A model generated the notes under the pieces. The model saw only the letters and a program-made list of their open reading frames with translations, was not told the DNA's origin and did no database searches. The translations under genes and the position numbers were made by a program. 64,000 nt of DNA from Salinicola salarius (lineage in GTDB: Bacteria; Pseudomonadota; Gammaproteobacteria; Pseudomonadales; Halomonadaceae): positions 1 through 64,000 of the forward strand of contig NZ_NHOU01000007.1 in the NCBI RefSeq assembly GCF_002179555.1, given 5' to 3'. Within the stretch, counting starts at the first letter, position 1. Every line of letters begins with the position of its first letter. Shown one piece after another: positions 34,001 to 41,966 of the stretch.

Positions 34001-34072
34001 GGCGGCAGGGTTCGACAACCGTTGCTGCAGCGTCTGCTGGGCCGGTTCGGCAAGGGTGGAGGCAAGTCATGA
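31070..34072 (+). CDS. hmfA: Furoyl-CoA dehydrogenase-type molybdenum hydroxylase large subunit fused to CoxG/SRPBCC domain
   Basis: 1000 residues. Residues ~15-800 are a xanthine dehydrogenase/CoxL-family molybdopterin subunit (GKRQARVEDEALLRGLGRYADD, LHAAIVRSPHAHA, PDSGGSFGIKQGVFPY, the cofactor loop TNKTPSGLNRGFGGPQ, LGAKGVGEGNNMSTPVCIANA with catalytic Glu). The loop is neither AYxCSFR (form I CODH) nor the usual form II AYRGAGR, so it is not CO dehydrogenase. Residues ~835-985 are a CoxG/SRPBCC domain (SVEIPASPQQVFDSILDP, MLSSASKMIIGQIFSRL), normally a separate membrane-associated maturation factor. Gene order large-FAD-FeS-ligase-hydratase matches hmfABCDE, suggesting C5-hydroxylation of furoyl-CoA. 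Confidence 0.7.
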   Translation: MHSEVLLDQNQQRSYIGKRQARVEDEALLRGLGRYADDLATPPGTLHAAIVRSPHAHAEIKRVDIDAALQMAGVRDVLTGEDVKRWALPFPVGVRKPMEHWCLAVDKVRYVGEPVAVVIAEDRYLAEDALDAVKVEYEILPALVDPEAAAGDRETLLHDAVGDNVVNDRHFRYGEPEAAFRAADRTLSLKVRYPRSSCTPIECYVVLGQYDPAEGGYDVMANFQGPYAIHSVMARALQVPANRLRLRTPPDSGGSFGIKQGVFPYVVMMGLAARKVGAPVKWVEDRLEHLQGASSATNRVTTIDAAFDREGRVSALRFDQLDDCGAYLRAPEPATTYRMHGNLTGAYAIPHLAVRNRIVMTNKTPSGLNRGFGGPQVYFALERLMQRIAIELDLDPLEVIRRNLVPADAFPYRCAAGALLDSGDYARGLELGVEQGGLAELRARRDAARREGRLYGIGYCVAVEPSISNMGYITMAMTPEERRRAGPKNGAVSTATISVDPLGGVSVHVSSTPQGQGHRTVVAQVVAEVLGIAIEAIRVDVELDTGKDAWSIASGNYSSRFAGAVAGAVHKAALKVRTRLAAIAAAQWRVEQDDVRFAEGRVFTLDGAHSASFHRLAGATHWAPGTLPESEAGGLRETAFWTPAELTAPDDDERINSSLCYGFIFDYCGVEIDTVTGQVRIDRYVTLHDAGRMLNPQLVDGQVRGAFAQAVGAALYEEFSYGADGSFASGTLADYLIPTSMEVPEPVILHMETPSPFTPLGAKGVGEGNNMSTPVCIANAVADALGERVEPSAIELPLTPSKVRTLLGINEPARPEGVGEEPVDSTAGDGSKLTASDSVEIPASPQQVFDSILDPATLQAIIPGCHALELTGENTYRADVTVGVGMIRARFDARVELSELDPPHTLRLSGAGSSGMGNANGAAQIRLSEVEGGHTRLDYDYEVTIGGKIASVGGRMLSSASKMIIGQIFSRLSQQVSGGRVRQPLLQRLLGRFGKGGGKS

Positions 34073-34893
34073 AACCTTGCGCTTTCGATTATTACCGTCC
34101 GCAGACGCGGAAGGAAGCCATCGATCGATTGATCGAGTTCGGCGACGAGGCCCGCCTTGTCGCTGGCGGCCAGTCGCTGATGGCGGTGCTCAACATGCGC
34201 CTGGCCCAGCCGCAAATACTGATCGATGTCGGTGCCATCGACGAACTGCGCTACATCGAGCGGCGCGACGATCATCTGGCGATCGGTGCCGCGACCACTC
34301 AGGCCGAACTGCTGGAGTACGCCGCCCTGGCCGACGAGTTGCCGCTGGTGGCGCAGGCCTTGCCCTGGGTGGGGCATTTCCAGACACGTAACCGTGGCAC
34401 CGTCTGCGGCTCCATCGCCCATGCCGATCCCAGTGCCGAATTGCCGCTGTGCCTGGCGACGCTGGGGGGCGAGGTGGTGCTCGAGACGCGTCGCGGGAAA
34501 ACGCGGCGGGTCACTGGCGCTGACTTCTTTCAGGGCGTGCTGACCACGGCACGTCGCCCCGACGAACTGATCACCGAAGTGCGCTTTCCACTCAAGCGCG
34601 AAGGCCATGCCTATCGCTTCCGCGAAGTCGCCATGCGTCATGGCGACTTCGCCATCGTCGCGCTGGCCGCCGATATCGGCGAGTCGGAAGTTCACCTCGG
34701 CGTGGGTGGCGTCGCCGACCGACCGGTCGTGCGCAAGCTATCCCTCGATGACGATCTCGACGAAGCCCTCAACCATTTGGCGTGGTCGCTGGGGGCCCAG
34801 GATGACGCCCATGCCAGTGCGGCCTATCGACGCCATCTGGTCCGCGAGCTGGGACGGCGCCTGATTCTGGAGGAGCCCACTTTTGAACAGTAA
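34069..34893 (+). CDS. hmfB: Molybdenum hydroxylase FAD-binding subunit
   Basis: 274 residues starting by ATGA overlap with the large subunit. FDYYRPQTRKEAIDRL, RLVAGGQSLMAVLNMRL (FAD pyrophosphate loop), IGAATTQAELLEY and TVCGSIAHADPSAELP (second FAD motif) define a CoxM/xanthine dehydrogenase medium subunit. It shuttles electrons from the 2Fe-2S subunit to its acceptor. It sits second in the operon as in hmfABC. Confidence 0.78.
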   Translation: MKPCAFDYYRPQTRKEAIDRLIEFGDEARLVAGGQSLMAVLNMRLAQPQILIDVGAIDELRYIERRDDHLAIGAATTQAELLEYAALADELPLVAQALPWVGHFQTRNRGTVCGSIAHADPSAELPLCLATLGGEVVLETRRGKTRRVTGADFFQGVLTTARRPDELITEVRFPLKREGHAYRFREVAMRHGDFAIVALAADIGESEVHLGVGGVADRPVVRKLSLDDDLDEALNHLAWSLGAQDDAHASAAYRRHLVRELGRRLILEEPTFEQ

Positions 34894-34912
34894 GCCGCAG
34901 AGGAGAGTGCCG

Positions 34913-35434
34913 ATGCACGTACGAGGCGATGAACTGCATCGCGTGACCTTCAGGCTCAATGGCAGGGAGCGAAGCGGGTCTGCCGCACCGCGCATGCAGC
35001 TATGTGATTTCCTGCGCCACGAGCTTGGCGCGACAGGCACCCACGTGGGCTGCGAGCACGGCGTTTGCGGCGCCTGCACCGTCCTCGTCGACGGACGGGC
35101 GACTCGTTCGTGTCTGATGCTCGCCATACAGGCCGATGGCCGCTGCGTGGAGACAGTCGAATCGTTGGCAGGGGAAGCAGGACTGAATGATTTGCAGCGT
35201 GCGTTTCGCGAGCATCACGCGCTGCAATGCGGGTTCTGCACTGCCGGCATCCTGATGTCGTGCCACGAGTTCCTGGGCCGCGTGCCCGATCCGAGCGAGG
35301 CACAGGTGCGCGACATGCTATCGGGGCATCTGTGCCGTTGCACTGGCTATACCGGCATTGTCCAGGCCGTACTGCAGGTCGCGCGTGCTCGCCAGCAAGC
35401 CAATCGACGGGAGAACGACGCATGTTCGATCTAG
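34913..35434 (+). CDS. hmfC: Molybdenum hydroxylase 2Fe-2S subunit
   Basis: 173 residues from the ATG behind GAGGAGAGTGCCG (a TTG further upstream lacks a ribosome site). The plant-type cluster CEHGVCGACTVLVDG and the second cluster QCGFCTAGILMSC...GHLCRCTGYTGIV, both complete, mark a CoxS-type small subunit. It passes electrons from the molybdenum centre to FAD. Its 3' end overlaps the ligase gene by 13 bases. Confidence 0.8.
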   Translation: MHVRGDELHRVTFRLNGRERSGSAAPRMQLCDFLRHELGATGTHVGCEHGVCGACTVLVDGRATRSCLMLAIQADGRCVETVESLAGEAGLNDLQRAFREHHALQCGFCTAGILMSCHEFLGRVPDPSEAQVRDMLSGHLCRCTGYTGIVQAVLQVARARQQANRRENDACSI

Positions 35435-36951
35435 GTCGCAGTTTTCTTGCCACGGTGGAGCGTCGTCCGCAGGCGCTGGCGGTGTCTGACGGAGCTTTCC
35501 GACGTACCTACGCCGCCTGGCTCGAAGATATTCAAAGCGTGGCGCGAGGTTTGGGGAATCTGGGGCTGGACAAGGGTGACCGGCTGTTGGTGGTGATGCA
35601 GAACCGCTGGCAGATGGCCACGCTGCACTGGGCTTGCCAGTTCGCCGGCATCGTCGTGACGCCGATCAACTGGCGCTCGACCGCGCAGGATGTGCGTTAT
35701 TGCCTCGATAACGGTGACATTCGCGCGTTGGCTTATGATGCTTCCGGCAGCGAGGCGGTCGAGGCCTGTCCCGAGGCGCGAGCCTTGCCTCGGATCGTCG
35801 TCGATAGTACTCGGCATGATAGCGTGACGTCATTCGAGGCGCTGTTGGGGGCGCCGGGGGAGACGATCCTGCGTGCCTCACCGGAAGATGTCTCGATAAT
35901 GCTCTACACCTCCGGCACCAGCGGCAAACCCAAGGGCGTACCGCGTACCCATCGGGCCGAGCGCGCCGCAGCGCTGGCGCATGTTGCCCAAAACCTCTAT
36001 CGCCACGACGAATGCACGCTCGGCGTGATGCCGATGTATCACACCATGGGCGTGCGTTCGCTGCTGGCCATGACGCTGATCGACGGTCACTTCGTGTGTG
36101 TGCCCAAATTCGATCCGCTAGCGACGTTGGAGGCGATCGAACGCGAGGGCGTCACCAATCTCTATCTGGTGCCGACGCTCTATCACATGCTGATTGAACA
36201 CCCCGAGTTTTCATCTTCACGGGTCGCCAGTGTCGACAAGATCGGCTTTGCCGGTGCCGCGATGAGTGCCGGTTTGATGGCCAGGGTCGAGAAAGCTTTC
36301 CAACCGAGTCTGTTCGTCAATCACTACGGCTGCTCGGAGATCTACACCTTCACCATCGATCAGCGTGCCAATCGGAAACCGGGATCCTCCGGACGCGCCT
36401 CGCTCAACCAGCGCATCCGCGTCGTTCGGGTCGGTGCCGAATCGCCCGACGAGATACTGCCGCCCGGCGAAGAGGGCGAGATCATCGCCGATCTCGCCGG
36501 CGACGAGGCTTTCCAAGGCTATTGGCGGCGTCCCGATGCCGATACCAAGGCGATCAAGCAGGGCTGGTACTTCACCAGCGATACCGGCTACTTCGATGCC
36601 GACGGCGACCTGTTCGTCACCGGTCGGGTTGATGACCTGATTATCACTGGCGGCGAAAACGTGAGCCCGGCGGAAATCGAGAACGTACTTTCGGTACATC
36701 CCAAGGTCGAGGAGGTCGTTGTCGCCGGTTTGCCCGACGAACAGTGGGGCCAGGTCGTCGCCGCTTTCGTCAAATGTCGCGAACCAATCAGCGAGGAAGA
36801 ACTGGGCCGTCATTGCGTGTCCGCCGGGCTGGCGCGGTTCAAGCGCCCGCGTCGTTATCTCTTCGTCGAAGAGATTCCGAAGTCGGCCGTCGGCAAGGTG
36901 TTGCGCCGCGTGCTGCTCACCGAGCGTGCCGACCAGGTGCAGGCCAACTAA
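35422..36951 (+). CDS. hmfD: Aryl/furoyl-CoA ligase (AMP-forming)
   Basis: 509 residues; start is the ATG overlapping the FeS gene. The adenylation motifs IMLYTSGTSGKPKGVPRTH (P-loop), MPMYHTMGV, NHYGCSEIYTF (A5), the FYTSDTGY-like hinge region, ITGGENVSPAEIENVL and the catalytic lysine in IPKSAVGKVLRRVLL are all present. It activates a small carboxylic acid with ATP and CoA. In this operon the acid is most likely 2-furoate; a benzoate- or other aryl-CoA ligase cannot be excluded from sequence alone. Confidence 0.75.
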   Translation: MFDLGRSFLATVERRPQALAVSDGAFRRTYAAWLEDIQSVARGLGNLGLDKGDRLLVVMQNRWQMATLHWACQFAGIVVTPINWRSTAQDVRYCLDNGDIRALAYDASGSEAVEACPEARALPRIVVDSTRHDSVTSFEALLGAPGETILRASPEDVSIMLYTSGTSGKPKGVPRTHRAERAAALAHVAQNLYRHDECTLGVMPMYHTMGVRSLLAMTLIDGHFVCVPKFDPLATLEAIEREGVTNLYLVPTLYHMLIEHPEFSSSRVASVDKIGFAGAAMSAGLMARVEKAFQPSLFVNHYGCSEIYTFTIDQRANRKPGSSGRASLNQRIRVVRVGAESPDEILPPGEEGEIIADLAGDEAFQGYWRRPDADTKAIKQGWYFTSDTGYFDADGDLFVTGRVDDLIITGGENVSPAEIENVLSVHPKVEEVVVAGLPDEQWGQVVAAFVKCREPISEEELGRHCVSAGLARFKRPRRYLFVEEIPKSAVGKVLRRVLLTERADQVQAN

Positions 36952-36983
36952 TCCGCTTTCGAGCAATCAATAGGAAGAATGCA

Positions 36984-37787
36984 ATGAATCAACATTCTCT
37001 ACAGGACTTTCTGGCTTCCGAGTTCGATGGTTTCGAGGTCCACGTCGACACCAAACACGAGCGTGCGGACATTGTCCTCAAACGGCCACCGTTGAACGTG
37101 ATCTCCATGCCCCAGCGCGAGGTGATGCGCCAGGTATTCGAGGCATTGGATGCCCATGATGGCGTGCGCGTGATCGTTTTGCGTTCGGAAGGCGAGCACT
37201 TTTCCAGCGGTGGCGATATCAAAGGCTTCCTCGAAGCCTCGCCCGAGCACGTCTCCAAACTGGCGTGGAACGTGGCGGCTCCGGTGCGCTGCGAGAAACC
37301 GGTGATTGCAGTCAACCGCGGCTACACCTTCGGCGTCGGTTTCGAATTGTCGCTGGCCTGCGATTTTCGTATCGCCTCGGAGACCACGCTCTACGCCTTG
37401 CCTGAGCAGAACCTGGGACAGATTCCCGGCTCGGGCGGGTCGGCGCGGCTGCAGAAAATCATCGGTATCACCCGCACCAAGCACATGGTGATGCGCGCCA
37501 AACGTATCTCGGGGGCCCAGGCTCTGGAATGGGGTATCGCTACCGAGTGCGTGGCAGACGACCAATTGGAAGCCGCCACGCAGTCGCTGGTCGACGAATT
37601 GCGTCGCTTCTCGCCGCTGGCACAACGCACTGCCAAGAAGCTGATCAACGACAACGAGGACGCACCGCTCGCGGTCGCCATCGAGATGGAAGGGCACTGC
37701 TACAGCCGCCTGCGAAGTTCGCAGGATTTCCGCGAGGGAGTCGAGGCATTTCACGCCAAACGCAAGGCGATATTCCGCGGAGAGTAA
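36984..37787 (+). CDS. hmfE: Enoyl-CoA hydratase/isomerase-family protein
   Basis: 267 residues from the ATG after TAGGAAGAATGCA. The crotonase fold is shown by IVLKRPPLNVISM, LRSEGEHFSSGGDIKGFLE (oxyanion hole), ALPEQNLGQIPGSGGSARLQKIIG with the catalytic-region acids, and a helical C-terminus. In hmf pathways the homologous enzyme hydrates/hydrolyses the oxidised furoyl-CoA ring towards 2-oxoglutaryl-CoA. Being fifth in the operon matches HmfE; benzoate-type beta-oxidation is the alternative. Confidence 0.7.
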   Translation: MNQHSLQDFLASEFDGFEVHVDTKHERADIVLKRPPLNVISMPQREVMRQVFEALDAHDGVRVIVLRSEGEHFSSGGDIKGFLEASPEHVSKLAWNVAAPVRCEKPVIAVNRGYTFGVGFELSLACDFRIASETTLYALPEQNLGQIPGSGGSARLQKIIGITRTKHMVMRAKRISGAQALEWGIATECVADDQLEAATQSLVDELRRFSPLAQRTAKKLINDNEDAPLAVAIEMEGHCYSRLRSSQDFREGVEAFHAKRKAIFRGE

Positions 37788-37847
37788 ACCCTCGCGACGG
37801 ATCCGCCTGCATCGATAAACAACATAATAATCATGAGGAGTCACGCC

Positions 37848-39119
37848 ATGTCTCACGAGCAGCTTCCATCCTCACATTCAGCGGACCACCGGACCGGCTT
37901 CTGGCAGGAGCTACCCAGGGCGCTTTCGATCAAGGCCATCAGTACCGGCGTGGTCGCAGCGTTATTCGGTTGCTCCGGGCCGGCATTGATCGTGATCAGT
38001 GCCGCGAACGCCGGTCATTTGACCAACGGTCAAACCGTGGCCTGGTTGTTCGCGGTCTACTTCCTGGGAGGATTGATCAGCCTGGTCATGGCGATACGGT
38101 ACCGCCAGCCGATCACTGGCGCTTACTCGATCCCAGGCGCTGCCATCATGAGCGTCGCCCTGGTTTCGATCCCGTTTGCCGAGGCCGTCGGGGCTTTCAT
38201 CATGAGCGGTGTCATCGTGCTGCTGCTCGGTGTCAGCGGGCTGATCGGTCGCATCATGCGCTGGCTGCCGATGCCAATCGTCATGGCCATGATCGCCGGG
38301 GCGCTGATTCGGTTCGGCGTGGGTGCCGTGGAGTCCGTTGGCGCAGCGCCGTTGATTGCTGGCACGGCACTCGTTGCGTTTTTTCTGGCGTCCCGTTTCC
38401 TGAATTCGGTGCCGCCGGTTCTGGTCGCCGCGGTGGTCGGCTTCGTCGTGGCTTATTTCAGCGGTGCGGTGCAGTCGGCCGACGTGGACATCGCCATGGT
38501 AGCGCCGCAGTTCACGCTGCCGCATTTTTCGTTCGACGCCTTCATGGCGATATCGGTGCCTCTGGCGGCGCTGGTGATCGGCGCCGAGAACGCCCAGGCC
38601 ACCGGTGTGCTGATGGCTGAAGGTTACCGGCCTCCGGTCAACGCGATGACGGTGATCAGCGGCATCGGTGGCATCCTGGCGGGTGCCTTGGGTGGTCACA
38701 ATGCCAACATAGCCGGACCAATGACCGCGATCTGCGCCTCCGAGCAGGCCGGCGATGACCGAGACAAACGATTTGGCGCCACCTTGGTCAATGGGGTGCT
38801 CTTCTGTCTATTCGGTCTGTTCGCGGGAATGGCGGTGCCGCTGATTCTCGCGCTGCCCAAGGCGCTGATTGCCAGCGTCGCCGGTGTGGCGATGATCGGC
38901 GTGTTGCTGGCGGCGTTCCAGCAAGCCTTCACCAAGTCGGTCGGTTATCAGGTTGGTGCCTTCGTCGCCTTGGTCGTAGCCATGAGTAAGCTCAGTCTAC
39001 TGGGTATCAGCTCGCCTTTCTGGGCCTTGGTGGCGGGAATTCTGGTATCGGAATTGCTTGGTGAAGCGGCAAAGACACGGAAGCATCGGGAAGCGGCCGG
39101 TCCGGCGGCTGAGCACTGA
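37848..39119 (+). CDS. BenE-family aromatic acid/H+ symporter
   Basis: 423 residues; ATG preceded by TGAGGAGTCACGCC. About twelve hydrophobic helices with the BenE signatures YRQPITGAYSIPGAA, IGAENAQATGVLMAEGY and GALGGHNANIAGPMTAICAS. The family imports benzoate-like acids with protons. Placed directly behind the CoA ligase and hydratase genes, it is probably the uptake system for the operon's acid (furoate or an aromatic acid) rather than a benzoate transporter, because no benABCD or catechol genes are nearby. Confidence 0.88.
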   Translation: MSHEQLPSSHSADHRTGFWQELPRALSIKAISTGVVAALFGCSGPALIVISAANAGHLTNGQTVAWLFAVYFLGGLISLVMAIRYRQPITGAYSIPGAAIMSVALVSIPFAEAVGAFIMSGVIVLLLGVSGLIGRIMRWLPMPIVMAMIAGALIRFGVGAVESVGAAPLIAGTALVAFFLASRFLNSVPPVLVAAVVGFVVAYFSGAVQSADVDIAMVAPQFTLPHFSFDAFMAISVPLAALVIGAENAQATGVLMAEGYRPPVNAMTVISGIGGILAGALGGHNANIAGPMTAICASEQAGDDRDKRFGATLVNGVLFCLFGLFAGMAVPLILALPKALIASVAGVAMIGVLLAAFQQAFTKSVGYQVGAFVALVVAMSKLSLLGISSPFWALVAGILVSELLGEAAKTRKHREAAGPAAEH

Positions 39120-39139
39120 AGGTGATGTCTCGATGCTGC

Positions 39140-39925
39140 TCAGGTTGCCGTCCCGATTGTGTGGGCAAATGTCAGGATAGATAGAAGCGTATCTTGCTGG
39201 CGTTCGAAATAGGGCACGTGGCCGCATTGAGGCAGCCAGACCGTTTGGCAACTGGCTTTGGCATGCTGCCGAACGAGCTCAACATGCTTCGAGCTGGCGT
39301 ACTCATCGTCTTCGCCTTGAATCAGCAGTAATGGAACCTCGATACCGCTCAGTAATGACGTGATATCCCAGTCAGAGAAAGCGGGGGATAACCAGGTGTC
39401 GCTCCAGCCGTGAAAGGCGCCATCGACATTGTCGCCATGGTAGCGTTCAAGCCGTTGGCGCAGGTCTCCTTGCTCGAAGCGTCGGGTGGTCGCTCGGATC
39501 GCCTCGATGCATCGGTCCTCGGCGAAGACATGGGGAGCCATGGCGACGACACCGCGAATGCGAGGATCGGAGAACTGGGCGGCGTAGGCGAGGGCGATCG
39601 TCGCTCCGTCGCTATGACCGACCAGAACGATATCTTCCAACTCCAGTGCGTCTAGAACCAGTCGTAACTCCAGGCAACCCTGGTTTTCGAGGTAATCGGG
39701 GGCGCGTGGCAGCGATAGTCGAGAGGAGCGGCCATAGCCTTGACGGCTGTATAGGATCGCTTCCCGGCCTAGCGTCTCGGCGAGCCGTTCGGGGAAACCC
39801 TTCCATAGCTCGACGCAGCCGAGGCCTTCGTGCAAGAACACATAGGTCAGGGTGTCATTCAGTGGTGTTCCTGAGCGTGCATATTCAAGGCTGGCGTGGG
39901 GCAGTTCGAGAAAGTGGGAAGGCAT
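39140..39925 (-). CDS. Alpha/beta hydrolase (thioesterase/lactonase candidate)
   Basis: 261 residues; ATG after GGTCTGGAGTGCCG. FLHEGLGCVELWKGFPERL, LVGHSDGATIALAYA (nucleophile Ser), PLLLIQGEDDEYAS (Asp) and PQCGHVPYFERQ (His) form a complete triad. It ends 20 bases from the benE stop and is divergent from the AraC gene. Within a furoate pathway it could hydrolyse 2-oxoglutaryl-CoA or a lactone intermediate. This role is inferred from position only. Confidence 0.82.
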   Translation of the reverse strand: MPSHFLELPHASLEYARSGTPLNDTLTYVFLHEGLGCVELWKGFPERLAETLGREAILYSRQGYGRSSRLSLPRAPDYLENQGCLELRLVLDALELEDIVLVGHSDGATIALAYAAQFSDPRIRGVVAMAPHVFAEDRCIEAIRATTRRFEQGDLRQRLERYHGDNVDGAFHGWSDTWLSPAFSDWDITSLLSGIEVPLLLIQGEDDEYASSKHVELVRQHAKASCQTVWLPQCGHVPYFERQQDTLLSILTFAHTIGTAT

Positions 39926-40116
39926 CGGCACTCCAGACCTGTAACGATTCGATAAACATTCAGGCATATTGACGAAGCCGTTGCTAGTGGAGAGTTGGCT
40001 GGACTTCTTCGGTGGAAAGCGTCTTCTTCTTTGGTTCAATGCCGCGCTCACCGAGAGCCCGAATGATAGGCTATGAGCTAAGGCAGCAACGTATTGAGGT
40101 TGGGCTTCGAGATACA

Positions 40117-40968
40117 ATGTCGAATGCTTATCGAATTTTTCATGGTGGTTTCGGACGGATCGCCCTGCTGGATATGGATGAGCCGCTGGTGCCGCATGCG
40201 CACTCGGAATGTCATGTACTACTCAAGGCGACGGGGCAGAATACATTCTTCTCGGTTCGTGGCCGGCGCCTGCCTCTGACCGATGATACCGCTGTGTTGG
40301 TGAATGCCTGGGAGCCTCACTATTACGATCATCAGGCGGGTGAGTCCGAAAGCGTGATCCTGGCGCTCTATATCGAACCTCGTTGGCTGGCAGCATTGAA
40401 GACCGATCTTTCGACCAGCGCGCGCCCCGATTTCTTCTCGCAGCCGTGTATCGAGCTTACGCCACGCATGCGTCGTCAGGCAGATATTCTCATCGACGAG
40501 ATGATGAGTTTCGGCCCCAAACCGCGGGAAAAAATGGAGAGTATGCTTTTCGATCTCCTTATCTCGATCATGGAGAAGCACTCCGACTGGCATCATCTGG
40601 CCCGTTTGAAGGCGGGACTCGCCAATGACTTCTACGATGCCCGTATTCGGCGCGCGACCGGAATCATTCTTGAGGCACCGCTCGGCGAGTTGGACCTCGA
40701 CGCCATCGCCCGCCAGTGTGGTCTGTCACGCGCGCACTTCTATTCGCTATTCAAGAAGACGACCGGCATGACGCCGCAGATGCTGGCCAATATGGGACGG
40801 ATGCGTTCCGCTTTTCAAGGTCTATCGGATAATCCCCATGGTTCTCTGGGGGAGCTCTCATTGGCGTTGGGATTTACCGAACAAGGGCATTTCACGCGGT
40901 TCTTCCGTCGCCATATCGGGGCCTCACCCAGCCAGTATCAGCGTGTCATGGACGACTATTCGCGCTGA
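40117..40968 (+). CDS. AraC-family transcriptional regulator
   Basis: 283 residues if translation begins at the ATG giving MSNAYRIFHGGFGRIALLDMD; a GTG at 40012 would add 35 weakly conserved residues. The N-terminal cupin-like sensor (HSECHVLLKATG, NAWEPHYYDHQAGE) precedes two C-terminal HTH motifs (LDAIARQCGLSRAHFYSLFKK and LSLALGFTEQGHFTRFFRRH). The protein likely binds the aromatic/furan acid or its CoA form and activates the neighbouring operon. Its 3' end overlaps the convergent dioxygenase gene by 23 bases. Confidence 0.87.
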   Translation: MSNAYRIFHGGFGRIALLDMDEPLVPHAHSECHVLLKATGQNTFFSVRGRRLPLTDDTAVLVNAWEPHYYDHQAGESESVILALYIEPRWLAALKTDLSTSARPDFFSQPCIELTPRMRRQADILIDEMMSFGPKPREKMESMLFDLLISIMEKHSDWHHLARLKAGLANDFYDARIRRATGIILEAPLGELDLDAIARQCGLSRAHFYSLFKKTTGMTPQMLANMGRMRSAFQGLSDNPHGSLGELSLALGFTEQGHFTRFFRRHIGASPSQYQRVMDDYSR

Positions 40969-41749
40969 TTGTCACATCGCTCCCCAGCGCCAGCATGCTC
41001 AAGTTGCCGTACATGAAACTCTCGTGAAGCACATGCAGCGGCTGGCCTTCCATCGCGCCGAGGCACATCAGCAGCGGCAGAAAATGTTCCGGCGTCGGGT
41101 GGGCGTAACGTGCGTTGGGGGCCACTGCCTGCCAGTCCTGCATCGCTTTCAGATCGCCGCGTGCGGCGATGTCGATGACCCAGTCGTGGAATCGCCTGGC
41201 CCACGCGTCGGGCGCGTCGTGAATGAAGTGCCGGTCACCGAGATTGTGAGTGGCGGCACCGGAGCCGATCAGCATGAAGTCGTTCTGCTGCGCCCAGCGT
41301 CCCAGGGCCGCGGCGATCTCGAGCTGGGCGGGTGTGCTCGTCCGTGTTGGCACGCTGATCGGGATCAATGGAACATTCGCCCGCGGCCAGAGCAGCGAGA
41401 GCGGCGACCAGATGCCGTGATCCAGCGCCCGCTCGGGGTCCAGTTGTGCCTCGATACCCGAGGCGGCGAGTGCTGCCACCAACCGCTCGGCGGTCTCCGG
41501 CATGCCGGGGGCCGGGTAACGCATGCGATAAAGCGCGTCGGGGAAGCCATGGAAGTCGTGCCAGGTTTCGGGCTGCCTGGCGCCGCCGACGACCAGTCCG
41601 GGTGTCTCGAAGTGTGCCGAGATCACCAGCGCGCCGGATGGTTTGGGCAAACGCCCGCCTAGTTCCTTCAGGAAGGTGCGTGCCGGATGATCGGTCAGGC
41701 TGAGGTCGGGGGAGCCGTGGGAGAGATAGAGTACATGGCGCGTGGTCAT
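40946..41749 (-). CDS. DODA-type extradiol dioxygenase (YgiD-like)
   Basis: 267 residues, LigB-fold. Metal ligands are visible in LSHGSPD, ISAHFETPG, ALDHGIWSPLSLL and HPTPEHFLPLL, typical of 4,5-DOPA/aromatic ring-opening dioxygenases. Known bacterial members accept L-DOPA weakly; physiological substrate is unclear. Although it lies beside the AraC regulator, it is transcribed from the other side and need not belong to the hmf-type pathway. Confidence 0.88.
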   Translation of the reverse strand: MTTRHVLYLSHGSPDLSLTDHPARTFLKELGGRLPKPSGALVISAHFETPGLVVGGARQPETWHDFHGFPDALYRMRYPAPGMPETAERLVAALAASGIEAQLDPERALDHGIWSPLSLLWPRANVPLIPISVPTRTSTPAQLEIAAALGRWAQQNDFMLIGSGAATHNLGDRHFIHDAPDAWARRFHDWVIDIAARGDLKAMQDWQAVAPNARYAHPTPEHFLPLLMCLGAMEGQPLHVLHESFMYGNLSMLALGSDVTISANSRP

Positions 41750-41966
41750 GATGTCCGTTCCGGAGGTAGAGGGGCGTTACGCCGAAGCCTACGCCGATGG
41801 CGCGGCGGGACTAGCCGTCATCTGGCGAATGAACGGTTTCCCTATCGTCAATATTGGCCTTTTCCATCGCCGTAGGTTGGAGAGCACGGTAAAGGCTGGT
41901 TTACACTATTGATCCAAGCGCCCTCTTCGGGTGGCGCCTCGATCAATCGCAGTGGGGATGTTCGGC

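Noticed and set aside
31070-35434. Aerobic CO dehydrogenase (coxLMS)
   Set aside because: The active-site loop lacks AYxCSFR and the operon continues with a CoA ligase and crotonase, pointing to an acyl-CoA substrate instead.
37848-39119. Benzoate degradation (ben) cluster suggested by the BenE-type transporter
   Set aside because: No benABCD, catA or other benzoate genes are present, and the neighbouring enzymes fit the hmf order.
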